Assembly: GCA_963784995.1 (NCBI GenBank)
Contig: CAWATZ010000001.1
Span: 124,001 to 188,000, forward strand
DNA: 64,000 nucleotides
DNA from: CAWATZ01 sp963784995
Lineage (GTDB): Bacteria; Planctomycetota; Planctomycetia; Gemmatales; Gemmataceae
Direction: 5' to 3'
The position numbers and the translations under genes were made by a program. The notes under the pieces were generated by a model that had not been told where the DNA came from, did not search any database, and was given only the letters and a program-made list of their open reading frames with translations. Numbering within the stretch: position 1 is the first letter of the stretch; every line of letters starts with the position of its first letter. Positions 7,159-16,066 of this stretch are shown here, one piece after another.

Positions 7159-8160
7159 TCACTCCAAATGCGCGATCAACTGTTCCGTTATGGTCGCCGT
7201 GTTCCCATCCCCGCCCAGGTCCCTGGTCAACCCCTTCCCTTCGGCAAGCGTCCGAAACACCGCAGCCTCGACCTTCCTGGCAACGGCTCGCTGTCCAATG
7301 TGTTCCAGCATCATGGCCGCGCTGCGGATCAGAGCGATCGGATTGGCCAGTCCCTTGCCGGCGATGTCCGGCGCGGAACCGTGGACCGCCTCGAAGACGG
7401 CATACCGGCTGCCGAGGTTCGCTCCCGGCACCAGCCCCAGACCGCCGACCAGGCCGGCACACAGGTCGCTGATCACGTCGCCAAACAGGTTCTCCATCAC
7501 CAGAACGTCGAACCGGGTCGGGTCCAGGGCTAGCTGCAGGCACAGCGCATCGGTGTGCAGCTCCTCGAACTCCAGGAACGGATAGTCATCGGCCACCACC
7601 TGCGCCGTGGCCAGGAAGAGGCCGTCGCTCATCGGCAGCACGTCGGCCTTGTGGCAGAAGGTGACGCGCCTGCGCCCTTCGTGCCGGGCCAGCTCGAAGG
7701 CGTAGCGGATGATCCGCTCGGCGGCGGTGCGCGTGATGACGCGCAGACTCTCGACCACGCCGGGAACGACCACGTGTTCCTGTCCGGAGTAGAGCCCCTC
7801 CGTGTTTTCGCGGACAACCACCAGGTCAACGCTGGAGTAGGGGACCTTGATCCCGGGAAGGGTTTTGACGGGCCGGACGCTGGCGTACAGGTCCAGGTCC
7901 TGACGCATCCGGACGTTGATGGAACGGAACCCCTTGCCGACCGGAGTGGTGCAAGGCCCCTTGAGGGCCACGCGGTGCCGGCGAATCAGGTCGAGTGTCA
8001 CTTCCGGAAGGGGATCGCCGAAGCGCTGGGCCGCTCCCAGTCCGGCAAAGGCTTCGACCCACGACAGTTGCGCCGCCGCCGCCCCGAGGACGCTCTTCAT
8101 GGCAGCGGTCACCTCGGGGCCAATCCCGTCCCCGGCAATCAGCACAACCGGCGTGAGCAT
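7159..8160 (-). CDS. NAD(P)-dependent isocitrate dehydrogenase family protein
   Basis: A 333-residue, intact member of the isocitrate/isopropylmalate dehydrogenase family, which oxidatively decarboxylates a 2-hydroxyacid in the cytoplasm. It opens with GDGIGPEV (10-17). It has the substrate set S-x-N-x-x-x-R then SVRP, VRENTEGLYSG, CHKADVL, the metal-binding HTD / MENLFGD / ISD aspartates, and nucleotide loop EAVHGSAPDIAGK. The short length and ENTEG motif fit the NAD-type homoisocitrate/isocitrate group better than E. coli-type Icd. LeuB-type isopropylmalate dehydrogenase is less likely but not excluded. It is the first gene of a two-gene unit with its divergent paralogue; a palindrome lies just upstream. 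Confidence 0.85.
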   Translation of the reverse strand: MLTPVVLIAGDGIGPEVTAAMKSVLGAAAAQLSWVEAFAGLGAAQRFGDPLPEVTLDLIRRHRVALKGPCTTPVGKGFRSINVRMRQDLDLYASVRPVKTLPGIKVPYSSVDLVVVRENTEGLYSGQEHVVVPGVVESLRVITRTAAERIIRYAFELARHEGRRRVTFCHKADVLPMSDGLFLATAQVVADDYPFLEFEELHTDALCLQLALDPTRFDVLVMENLFGDVISDLCAGLVGGLGLVPGANLGSRYAVFEAVHGSAPDIAGKGLANPIALIRSAAMMLEHIGQRAVARKVEAAVFRTLAEGKGLTRDLGGDGNTATITEQLIAHLE

Positions 8161-8175
8161 TGGTGCGCTCCAACC

Positions 8176-8279
8176 TTTGGAGTGCGGCGGCTTGACGCCG
8201 CTTTCTTTTTTTCTGTTTTTCGCCTCTCGACAAGAAAAGCAAAAGAAAAGAAAGCGGCGTCAAGCCGCCGCACTCCAAA
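8176..8279. repeat. Perfect 33-bp-arm palindrome (GGAGTGCGGCGGCTTGACG)
   Basis: Arms at 8176-8208 and 8247-8279 are perfect complements, with a 38-base loop rich in T and A. It ends only 8 bases from the stop of the HEAT-propeller gene, so its transcript would fold directly after that stop. Confidence 0.9.
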
Positions 8280-8286
8280 TAATCTT

Positions 8287-10035
8287 TCACCGTCGGTGGA
8301 CGTGGAACGGCCGGCCCTGCGTCGCCTGCTGCCAGACCACGGTGCCGGTCCGGTTGATCTCCAGGAGCTTGCGGCCCTCGATGCTGGCGACGAGGACGTT
8401 GCCGGAGCGCAGCTGGGTGGCATGACCGGGCGATTCGGCCGCGGCTTCCCAGATCACCTTGCCGGATTCGTTCACCTCCACCACCTTGCGCGCGGAGTAC
8501 AGGGACACGAGATAATGCCCGTTGTGCAGCTTTTCCACGCTCGCCCAGCCGCTGGTGTTGCCCACGGGGACCAGGTGGATTTCCTGGCCCGCCGCGTTCA
8601 GCTCGACCACCTGGCTGCTGCTGTTGACGTAGACCACGTTGCCGTTCCGCAGCTTCATGCCGTTGTAGATCATCCCCGGCCGGCGGAGCGAGAAGACCAC
8701 CTTGTTGGCCGGGGTCACTTCCAGCAGTTCGTTGTAAGTGACGATGAAGGTGTTCCCGGAAGGCAGCCGTTGCACCGAGACTGGCTGGCTGCTCACCGAA
8801 TGCTCCCAGAGGACCTTGCCCTGGCGATCGCGTTCGGTGACGCGCGAATTGCCATGCTCGGCCACCAGGATTCGTCCCCCCGGAAGGACCTGGGCGTCGA
8901 TCGGCCGATTGACGTTGGTGATTTCCCAGCGCTGCTTGCCATCGGGACCGCACTCCCAGACCCGGCCGCCCCGGCCCGGCCCATCCAGCTCGGCAATCAC
9001 GTTCAGCCCGAGAAACGTCTCCTCCAGGTTGACCCGCGTCAGGTCCAGTCGATTGGCGTGTTCCTTCCACCAGCTTTCCCAGGCGTCCCGGCACTTGCGC
9101 CGCCCGCTCTGGTCCCAGGTGGCAGGGCTGCCGCCGGGCAACTGTTCGCCTGCCAGCCGGCACAGGAGGTCCTCGGCTTGCCAGGCGTGGCTGAGCGGAC
9201 CATCGGTCAGCTGGGCCAGCAGGGCCGGCACTGCCAGCTTCTCGCCGGAGCGGACCAGGGCACAGGCCGCCTGAAAGCGGACCCCAACGTCACTGTCGGC
9301 CAGCAAGCGCACGGCAGCACGGCGCTGCTCCATGCCGGCCCGGCCCAGGACGTGGGCCGCGGCCGCCCGGCGGTACGGCTCCGGATCGCGGGCCGCCTCG
9401 ATCAGCGCGGGATCGGCCCGGCCGTCGCGAAGGCCGGTCCGCGTCAGGGCCGTCATGATGGCCTCGCGAGTCGGTTCGTCATCGACCCAGGGAAGACAGG
9501 CGAGCATGACCTCGGTGACGCCGGCGGGTTTGCGAACCGCGGCCAGCTGGGCCGCGGCCGTGATCTGGGCACAATCCGGCAGCCGTTCGATGTCCTCGAT
9601 GCACTGTTCGGCCCGGCGGGCCCGCTCCAGGTCCGGGTCGGTGACGTAAGGACGCAGAAACGGCAAGGCCAGCCGGCCGGCCTGGAACAGTTCCAGGCTG
9701 GCCTTCTCGCGGACCCGGAAGGAGTCGTTGCCCAGGTCGATCACGGCTTGCTGCAGCCGGACCTTGCCGGCTGCGGAGATCACCTTGGAGCGAAAGAACG
9801 CGATCAGACCGGGTCCGTCCGGGTTGTGTCCGGCGGCACGCAGCAACGTTTCGTTAAAAGCGATCTCGGCTTCCAGTTCACCCGCACGGGTTGCGTCGGC
9901 CGATCCGCCGGCCGGGAGCGTGGGCCTGGCCGCACCCCGGGGGCTAACGCCCCCGGGCTCGCCAGCAGGAGCCGGCACACCGAGAAGCAGCAGGGCTCCG
10001 AGCCCGAGCAGCAAGACGCGGATGAATGAACGCAT
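8287..10035 (-). CDS. Secreted HEAT-repeat / beta-propeller protein
   Basis: A 582-residue protein with an N-terminal signal peptide (MRSFIRVLLLGLGALLLLG). Residues about 60-330 form HEAT-like helical repeats (VLGRAG, LLADSDVGVRFQAACALV, VPALLAQL). A C-terminal propeller (about 345-582) has repeated blades of the type LPGGRILVAEHGNSRV, RLPSGNTFIV and LRSGNVLVAS, each followed by a G-K-V-x-W strand. Such blades resemble PQQ/aryl-sulfotransferase-type propellers without obvious catalytic residues, so a binding or scaffold role outside the cytoplasm is likely. The frame is intact. A tandem paralogue lies upstream. The palindrome at 8176-8279 follows the stop, and another (10072-10200) precedes the start. 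Confidence 0.8.
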   Translation of the reverse strand: MRSFIRVLLLGLGALLLLGVPAPAGEPGGVSPRGAARPTLPAGGSADATRAGELEAEIAFNETLLRAAGHNPDGPGLIAFFRSKVISAAGKVRLQQAVIDLGNDSFRVREKASLELFQAGRLALPFLRPYVTDPDLERARRAEQCIEDIERLPDCAQITAAAQLAAVRKPAGVTEVMLACLPWVDDEPTREAIMTALTRTGLRDGRADPALIEAARDPEPYRRAAAAHVLGRAGMEQRRAAVRLLADSDVGVRFQAACALVRSGEKLAVPALLAQLTDGPLSHAWQAEDLLCRLAGEQLPGGSPATWDQSGRRKCRDAWESWWKEHANRLDLTRVNLEETFLGLNVIAELDGPGRGGRVWECGPDGKQRWEITNVNRPIDAQVLPGGRILVAEHGNSRVTERDRQGKVLWEHSVSSQPVSVQRLPSGNTFIVTYNELLEVTPANKVVFSLRRPGMIYNGMKLRNGNVVYVNSSSQVVELNAAGQEIHLVPVGNTSGWASVEKLHNGHYLVSLYSARKVVEVNESGKVIWEAAAESPGHATQLRSGNVLVASIEGRKLLEINRTGTVVWQQATQGRPFHVHRR

Positions 10036-10071
10036 GGTGCTTCCTCAAAGTAAAGCAACGGGCTGTTTTCC

Positions 10072-10200
10072 CGACCCCTGCCGGCTTGCCCGGCAGGTGA
10101 AGCAGGTCACTGGCTAGAAACGAAGGGGAAACAAGCGTTCTTCTGCCTTCTCTGCTAGCCAGTGACCTGCTTCACCTGCCGGGCAAGCCGGCAGGGGTCG
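10072..10200. repeat. Perfect 46-bp-arm palindrome
   Basis: Arms at 10072-10117 and 10155-10200 (CGACCCCTGCCGGCTTGCC...) are perfect complements around a 37-base loop. It sits between the two HEAT-propeller paralogues, 34 bases after the stop of the upstream one. It is the longest perfect inverted repeat in the window together with family A. Confidence 0.9.
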
Positions 10201-10233
10201 TAGAATGTCTCCGTTGCCACTGCACTGCCGCCG

Positions 10234-11936
10234 TCAATACCGCCGGACGGTGAACGGCCGACCCGGCAGGTTCTGCCGGGCGATTTCCTTGCCGTCGCGG
10301 GACACTTCCACCAGGGCCCGGCCCTCGAAGCAGGAGATCAGCGTGTTACCGTTCCGCAGCCGGGTGGCGAAGACCGGCGACGGCTGGTTGTGTTCCCAGA
10401 CGACCTTGCCGCTGCTGTCCAATTCTACCACCTTGTTGGCCCCGCCGTAGACCACCAGGAAGCGCGATCCCGGCAAGGGCTCGACGCTGGCCCAGTAACC
10501 GGCACCGCTGCCCCACTGGGTCGGAGTGACCGTGCGGATCGGTTTCAGGTCGGCGTCCAGCTCGCCGACCTCGCCGCTGCCGGCCACGTACAGGACCGTC
10601 CCATTGCGCAGCCGAAGGGCATGGCGGAAGTGGGCGGCATTGTGGTAGCTGCTGATGATCTTGCCGTCGGGAGAGACCACCATCAGGTCGTTGAAGGTGG
10701 CGACGAGCGTATTGCCGCCCGGCAGGCGCTGGCAGGCCACCGGACTGGAGGTGGCGAATTCCCAGAGGACCTTGCCCTGGCGATCGCGCTCGGTGACCTT
10801 GCCGCTGTTGCGTTCCGCGATGAGGACCCGGCCGCCCGGCAGCAGCCGGGCATCGTTGGGTCCAGCCAGTCTGCTGATCTCCCAGCGCATCTTGCCGTCC
10901 TTGGACAGCTCGTAAACGCGCCCGCCCGAGGGCCCGCCGTCGTATTCGCAAACGAGAGTCAGGCCGCGAAACGGTTCTTCCTGTTTCAGCCGGGCGAGAT
11001 CGACCTTCGCGCCCAGGTTTGCCACCAGCCTTCCCAGACCTCCCGGCTGCGCTGCCGTTCGGTCACGGTGCCATTGCCCAGGGCGGGCGGTGGCGATTTC
11101 TCCTGGATCAGATGGCACAGCAGGTCCTCGGCCTGCCAGGCGATGGCCAGCGGGGCGTCGGTCAGCAGGGCCGTCAGGACCGGCACCGCCGAGCGCTCGC
11201 CGGCCGCCCCCAGAGCAGCTGCGGCCTCGAAACGGACCCGGGGATCGGTGTCGGTCAGCAGCCGCAGCACCGGGGAGCGGTCCTCGGTCCGGTCGAGCCG
11301 GCCGAGGATTCGCGCTGCTGCTGCCCGCCGGGCCGGCATCCGGTCGCCCAGGGCCGTTTGCAGCACCGGGGCCGGCTTGCCGTCACGCAGGGCAACCTGG
11401 GTGAGGGCCGCAAGGATGGCATCCTCGACCATTTCCTCTTCGGCAAACGGCAGATACCCCAGAAGGACCTCGGCGCTTTCGGGCGGCCGGTGTTTGAGGA
11501 GCATGCGGGTAGCGGCCAGGACCAGGGGGCTGGTCCGGGAGAGGTGGATGCTGTCCAGGCAGTCCTGGGCCCGGCGCACGACTTCCAGGTCCGGATCGTC
11601 CACGGCGGACTTCAGATAGGGCAGGGCCGCCCGGCCGGCACGGATCAGGTCGGCGCTGGCCTTCTCGCGGGCAAAATAGGAATCGTCACCCAGTTCCCGG
11701 ACGGCCTGGAGCAGCCGTTCCTGGTCGGCCGGCGACAGGGTCCGCTCGCGGAAAAAGGCAAGGAGTGCCGGAGCATCCTGGCCCACGGAGGCATCCTTGA
11801 GCGTTTGCTCCGCGAAGGCCAACTCCGGGTCGGGCCGTGGGGCCGGGGCGGCAGGGGGCGTCTCCCCCGCCACGAGCCCGGCCAGGCTCAGGACCAGGAC
11901 AGCAACGGCCAGCCGATAGGTGCGCAGGACGGCCAT
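10234..11936 (-). CDS. Secreted HEAT-repeat / beta-propeller protein, frameshifted paralogue
   Basis: Two overlapping ORFs form one protein of about 567 residues that parallels its neighbour. The N-terminal part (from 11936) has a signal peptide (MAVLRTYRLAVAVLVLSL) and HEAT-like repeats ending WEGWWQTW. The C-terminal part (to 10234) has the propeller blades (LPGGRVLIAERNSGKV, LPGGNTLVATF, LRNGTVLYVAG) ending GRPFTVRRY, matching the neighbour's GRPFHVHRR. The frame is lost near 11005-11012, where one missing base would give W-A-R-K-V-D-L-A-R, aligning with H-A-N-R-L-D-L-T-R in the intact copy. Whether the break is real or a read error is undecided. The pair probably arose by tandem duplication. 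Confidence 0.75.
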
Positions 11937-12427
11937 GGTTCACTATTCTCCGCTTTCTTCCTTGCCTCCCGCTTCCGTGGAGGCCAACCGCAGGACCCAA
12001 CGATTCCCGGGGATACGAAGAGGAACGGCAGTTGCTGGCGAGAATCCCAGAACTGCATTGTCGCTCAGGGCTTACCCGGGCGTCAAGAGACAACCCGGGA
12101 AGAATTCGAGGAAGAAGAGGGGAAGGTTTGCAGGGCGGAAGAATCCTGACCGTCGCGGATTGTGGGGAGGAAGGAGACGCCGAGACAGAAGCGCTGAGGC
12201 CGCCACACCGCCAACGGCGCTTTTGCCTGGCGGTGTCGCCAGGAAAGGTCCAGGCGTGTCCGTGCTTGCCCCACCAATGACAATAAAGCGACACCGCCAC
12301 CACGCCAGCAGCACACGCCGTCTCTTCTGGTCCTCTCCTGGCTCTTCCCAAAATGCGTGAAGGGCAGGAGGCGGGCTGTCGGTTTGTCGAGCGCCTGTTC
12401 AGCGTCACGCAGCCCCTTCTGCTGGGC
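11937..12427. other. Gene-free region upstream of the HEAT-propeller pair
   Basis: About 490 bases with no credible coding sequence. Short ORFs here on both strands lack ribosome sites and family resemblance. It presumably contains the promoter of the minus-strand HEAT-propeller gene starting at 11936. No strong palindrome or direct repeat was seen. Confidence 0.5.
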
Positions 12428-12872
12428 TCAGGTTGGTAAGAGGTGCGATGGGTGAATGCGATCCACGCCAAATTGCTTCGGGGTGTCGGTCCTACGCGCG
12501 CTGGGCACTTCGGCTTGCGCAGAGGTCGATTGCACCGAAGCATGCAGGGTGTCCAGCAGGCCGGCGGAACCCTGGGTGTCCTGCTTGTGCTTCCAAGCGT
12601 AAAAAGTATACTTGGAGATGCCCACCAGGGGAGCGAAATCCCCAACAGGCAGGCCACTTCTGCGCCAGGCGTCCAGGACCAGCAGGCGCTGCTCGGGGGT
12701 CAGGGGAGACAGGGGTGCATCCGCTTTGGTCGGTGGCGACCGCGGCGAGTAGATCTCCCGGGGGTTGTGGGAGCAAACCAGGTGGAGGTTGAGCCGGGGT
12801 GTCCGACAGATCCTGGCGGGGACTGCCGGGCAGCCGGTCGGCTGGATCAGGGCTGGGAGCTGGGACCGTCAT
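12428..12872 (-). pseudogene. Transposase N-terminal remnant (helix-turn-helix, degraded)
   Basis: On the minus strand an ATG at 12872 opens MTVPAPSPDPADRL, then the frame shifts. A different frame gives NPREIYSPRSPPTKAD, LSPLTPEQRLLVLDAWR, RSGLPVGDFAPLVGIS and KYTFYAWKHK. This is the N-terminal helix-turn-helix of a DDE-type transposase of a kind I recall from Gemmata relatives. After about 65 further residues (GSAGLLDTLHASVQS) similarity is lost and the catalytic part is missing. At least one frameshift plus the 3' truncation mark it as dead. Terminal inverted repeats were not found. Confidence 0.55.
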
Positions 12873-12931
12873 TTGTCGTCCTTTCTTGGGGCGGAAGCCC
12901 CAGGTGAGGAGCAACGAATCCCGGTACTACT

Positions 12932-13083
12932 TTCCAGTCAGAATCGGGCCAGCATTTCGGCGAGGAGGACACCGGGCACCCCAACCTGACGCGAAACTTG
13001 CTGGCGGACGACTGGGTCGGCCATCCGCTCCGCAAGGATTACGAGTATCCGATGGGGAACATCACGGCATCCGCGGCCGGTGA
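12932..13083 (+). pseudogene. nuoC: 3' fragment of NADH dehydrogenase subunit C (nuoC) gene
   Basis: One frame reads GHPNLTRNLLADDWVGHPL followed by RKDYEYP, the conserved C-terminal signature of NuoC (D-D-W-x-G-x-P-L-R-K-D-Y). A frame change near 13055 continues as EHHGIRGR and a stop at 13083, which resembles a native NuoC ending. The rest of nuoC is absent and no other nuo gene is nearby, so this is a stranded fragment beside the transposase remnant. It was probably left by an insertion or recombination event. The first residues of the ORF annotated from 12998 come from this fragment. Confidence 0.6.
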
Positions 13084-13102
13084 CTCGAGAAAGGCGATTC
13101 AG

Positions 13103-13423
13103 ATGGTCTGGGTGATGAAGTTGATCTGGCACCAATTGGGGCGGTCACGGCTCGCGCGTGCGTTGGCATGCATCCTCGTTGGTGCCCTTGCCGGATTGGC
13201 CATATTTCTCAAGGATCAGCAGCATCGCTATTCCCTTCCAGTCTCCGTTTTACTGGGTAGCGGACTGGCGCTTCTTGCTTATGGACCTCTTGAGTACTTT
13301 GCTTACAAGCGGGGAACGACAGAAGCGGGAAATGTAAAACTGACGGGCCTCGATTTCGCACTCATGCTTTTGTATTTCGTAATCGTGATCTGCTTGTTGG
13401 GATGGTTTGACATCCTGAAATAG
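13103..13423 (+). CDS. Small membrane protein, unknown
   Basis: A 106-residue protein with three predicted membrane helices: ALACILVGALAGLAIFL, SLPVSVLLGSGLALLAYG and FALMLLYFVIVICLLGWF. Basic residues near the N-terminus (HQLGRSRLAR) suggest an N-in orientation. I chose the ATG at 13103 because the upstream in-frame part encodes the nuoC fragment. It may have acquired its upstream region by that rearrangement. No family is recognised, and the downstream 275 bases to the sulfotransferase stop contain no credible gene. Confidence 0.5.
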   Translation: MVWVMKLIWHQLGRSRLARALACILVGALAGLAIFLKDQQHRYSLPVSVLLGSGLALLAYGPLEYFAYKRGTTEAGNVKLTGLDFALMLLYFVIVICLLGWFDILK

Positions 13424-13698
13424 TGTGTCGCCACGCCCACGGCGTCCATTGGCCCGTCCTGGCGCACGCCGGTCCCGGCCACCGCCGCACGCAACGCAGA
13501 TCTGCCAATCTGCGGAGGTCACGTGCGACCGACACACGCAGGAGCACTTGCAGTGCAGAGACGTTTGCGGCTGCTTCCCGAACAACGTCACTATCTGATG
13601 AATGGGTTGGCGCCGCCAACGATCCTTTCCACCGCGGCTGCGAGGTGCGGCTCCAGCTTCGATGTCGCTATACTGATGTCGCCTCGGCCCGTGAACGC

Positions 13699-14544
13699 CT
13701 AAGAATCCTGTTCCGCGAGGATCTTCACCCGATGCTCGTAGCCAAGGATCCCGGCGACTTCAGCGACCTCTGCCTCGAACTCCGCGATTTCCAGCGGGTT
13801 CCAGTCGGTGCATTTACGCGGCGGATTCGGTCCGCTGTTGAGGCGAGCCCGGGCCAGCTCATCGAACGTGCCGGCGTCGATCCGGGATCGCCAGCCCAGA
13901 AACTCCGCAACCTCCCGATAACGCGGACAATCGAGATCTTCCAACCGCTGGACCCGGCAGTGGGACGCCGGCAAGCGGCTGAACTGGTCGAGGATGGCGC
14001 GGTTGCGGGCCTGCCAGAACCAGGCCAGCTTGCCGATCTGCGTTAGCCGGGTCCAGCGCTCGAACTCAGGGCCGTGAGGGATGTTCCTCCCCAGGAAATG
14101 GCGCGGCTCCTCGCCCTCGCGGTAACTCGGAGGCCGAGTGGGGTCCTTGCGGACAATGGGTTTGAGGAACCAGCCGCGGACCGCGAAGGAGGCGACCGTC
14201 TCCGCCGGGTTGCGAACAAGCAGCAGGAAGCGGGCGCAGAAGCGCTCGAAGAGTTCCTCCAGGGAATGCGACAGCAGGGCGCTGCACTCGAAGGAGAAAC
14301 GCCGCCGCTCCAGGTCGCTGCAAACGGCCTCCTCGCGGTCAAGGAGGAACCCTTCCGAATCGATGGCGATGCCGTGCCACTTGCAGAACATGTGGAAGGT
14401 GGCTCCCAGGCGGAGGCGTTCGTGGGAGGAAGCGACCTCCGGCTCCCGACCGGCGACCTCAGCCAGGAACGTGGTGCCGCAGCGTCCGGTGCCGACGCAG
14501 AACCCGACCCGGCCGGCGAACTCGTTGGATGCTCCTTCAATCAT
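13699..14544 (-). CDS. Sulfotransferase-family protein
   Basis: A 281-residue cytoplasmic sulfotransferase-like enzyme. It has a PAPS 5'-phosphosulfate loop GTGRCGTT (residues 18-25) and a 3'-phosphate-binding strand RFLLLVRNPAETVASF with the Arg-Asn-Pro and Ser typical of PAPS-dependent enzymes. The acceptor cannot be predicted; carbohydrate or small-molecule acceptors are common in bacteria. Its ATG overlaps the stop codon of the preceding LRR gene (TGATG), so the two are translationally coupled. It is the last gene of a minus-strand operon that starts with a nucleotidyltransferase and runs through three LRR genes. Confidence 0.8.
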   Translation of the reverse strand: MIEGASNEFAGRVGFCVGTGRCGTTFLAEVAGREPEVASSHERLRLGATFHMFCKWHGIAIDSEGFLLDREEAVCSDLERRRFSFECSALLSHSLEELFERFCARFLLLVRNPAETVASFAVRGWFLKPIVRKDPTRPPSYREGEEPRHFLGRNIPHGPEFERWTRLTQIGKLAWFWQARNRAILDQFSRLPASHCRVQRLEDLDCPRYREVAEFLGWRSRIDAGTFDELARARLNSGPNPPRKCTDWNPLEIAEFEAEVAEVAGILGYEHRVKILAEQDS

Positions 14545-16016
14545 CAGTCTCCCTCGTTCGTCACGTCGGTCGTTTGCAGGACCATCAGTCGCTTGCCGAG
14601 CGGAGATGCCTTCCGAGCAGCCGCCGCTTGAGCGCTGAAGCGATTGTCGTACAGCCGCAGGACGAGCAGGTTCCGCAAGGAAGTGGACCTGGCCAGCGCT
14701 GCCGCTCCGTGATTTCCCACACCGTTGTGGGCGAGGTTCAATTGCAGCAGGGCCTCCGACGCGGGGGACTCCGCCAGACGCAACGCACCCACGTCGCCCA
14801 GATCGTTATCAACCATTACCAGCGTGTGCAAAGTGGGAGACTTCGCGTCGAGCAGCGCCTGGAGTCCCTCCGGCTTGAAACTGTTGTGGTTCACGTTCAG
14901 GACGCGCAAGCTGCCGAGGAATGGGGCCCCGGCCAGGCAGCGTGCGGCAGTCAGGGACATTTCGCACCGGTCGAGTTCCAGGACCTTCAGTTCGCGGAGG
15001 CACGGCGCGTTCGCCAGGTGTTTCGCTCCAGAGAGGTCTCCCAGCAAATTCTCGCCCAGATCGAGGACCTCCAGCCGCAGTTCTGGTCGAGCATGGACGA
15101 ATTCCTCCATTGCAGGACCATCGAGCCCGTTGCCGCGGAGGACCAGTTCCTTCAAGCCGGTCGCGTCCGGCGAACGAAGCAGCGCACCCAACCCATATCT
15201 TCCCACGTCGTTGCCCGACAGGGTCAAGGAACGCAGCCGGGCCATGCCGGTCCAGAGCGTGAGTTCCTCCAGGCCATCCCCTTCGATGATGGGATCTTCG
15301 CCGTAACGGCCATAGCTCCCGGTTTCGGACAGGTCGAGTTCCTCCAACGAATCCAGGGAAACAGCGTCAAACAGTGCGCTGACCCCGCCGTTGCCGAGGG
15401 AGTTGAACGGCACGCGCAAGGCCGTCAGGTTCCCCAGATGAGGAGACTGCAGCAGCCGGTGAAATCCTTGTAATCCCAGGCTGCAATCGCTGACGGTCAA
15501 AGCTTCCAGGGTCGAGAGCAAGGGCGCGTCGGCGAGCAGCCCAGCCTCCTGGCGACCGAGCAGGTTGCCGTCGATGGACAGTTCTCGGAGTCCGGGAATC
15601 GGCTTGATGCCATCCACGTATTCGCGCCGGCGGGGCCAGCGGACCGTAATCGCTTCGATGGGCGTCGCGGTCCAGCAGGCGCTGGCATTCGTCTGGAGCG
15701 CCGCGTAGCTGGCAACCCTCGCCGTCGCAACGAATCCCCGGTGAAACTCCTCCCAGCGAATCCCCTTGATGGTGGGCAATTCCGCCTTCCACTGTTGCCC
15801 ATACTGGTCGATCAGCTCTTGCTCACGCAGTCGCAGTCGAACCTGGCGTGCGTCCCATTCGGGCAGAGAGACCCGCTCGATCTGCACGCGGATGAACTCG
15901 GCGCGGGCGCTGTCGCCCTGCTCCTCCAGCCAGTCGGCGAAGACGAGCCGTGGCGTGTTGTCGTCGGGATGAGCGACGATGTCTTCGAGAAAGCCGCGTG
16001 CCTGCTTGTCATTCAT
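14544..16016 (-). CDS. TIGR02996 domain / leucine-rich-repeat protein (copy 1)
   Basis: A 490-residue cytoplasmic protein. Residues about 1-45 are the TIGR02996 repeat-companion domain (FLEDIVAHPDDNTPRLVFAD, then WLEEQGD and RAEFIRVQ). From about 150 to 470 it has about ten leucine-rich repeats (LRELSIDGNLL, LEALTVSDCSL, LRSLTLSGNDVG, LKELVLRGNGL, LRVLNVNHNS). There is no signal peptide. TIGR02996 is characteristic of Gemmata-type planctomycetes; the function is unknown and probably protein binding. The stop overlaps the sulfotransferase start. The sequence just upstream of its ATG (GGCAATTGCTCCAG on the plus strand) is shared with copy 3, showing that the duplication included the leader. Confidence 0.85.
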   Translation of the reverse strand: MNDKQARGFLEDIVAHPDDNTPRLVFADWLEEQGDSARAEFIRVQIERVSLPEWDARQVRLRLREQELIDQYGQQWKAELPTIKGIRWEEFHRGFVATARVASYAALQTNASACWTATPIEAITVRWPRRREYVDGIKPIPGLRELSIDGNLLGRQEAGLLADAPLLSTLEALTVSDCSLGLQGFHRLLQSPHLGNLTALRVPFNSLGNGGVSALFDAVSLDSLEELDLSETGSYGRYGEDPIIEGDGLEELTLWTGMARLRSLTLSGNDVGRYGLGALLRSPDATGLKELVLRGNGLDGPAMEEFVHARPELRLEVLDLGENLLGDLSGAKHLANAPCLRELKVLELDRCEMSLTAARCLAGAPFLGSLRVLNVNHNSFKPEGLQALLDAKSPTLHTLVMVDNDLGDVGALRLAESPASEALLQLNLAHNGVGNHGAAALARSTSLRNLLVLRLYDNRFSAQAAAARKASPLGKRLMVLQTTDVTNEGD

Positions 16017-16066
16017 GGCAATTGCTCCAGGACGGCAAGTCTTAACCGGGTATGGTGCCGATCTGG

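Noticed and set aside
5944..10029. Very long plus-strand ORFs (529 and 824 residues) opposite the IDH and HEAT-propeller genes
   Set aside because: Mirror-image frames of well-supported minus-strand genes; low complexity with many His/Gln/Arg and no domains.
13423..14046. 207-residue plus-strand ORF overlapping the sulfotransferase
   Set aside because: It starts in the intergenic region without a ribosome site and runs antisense to clear PAPS-binding motifs.
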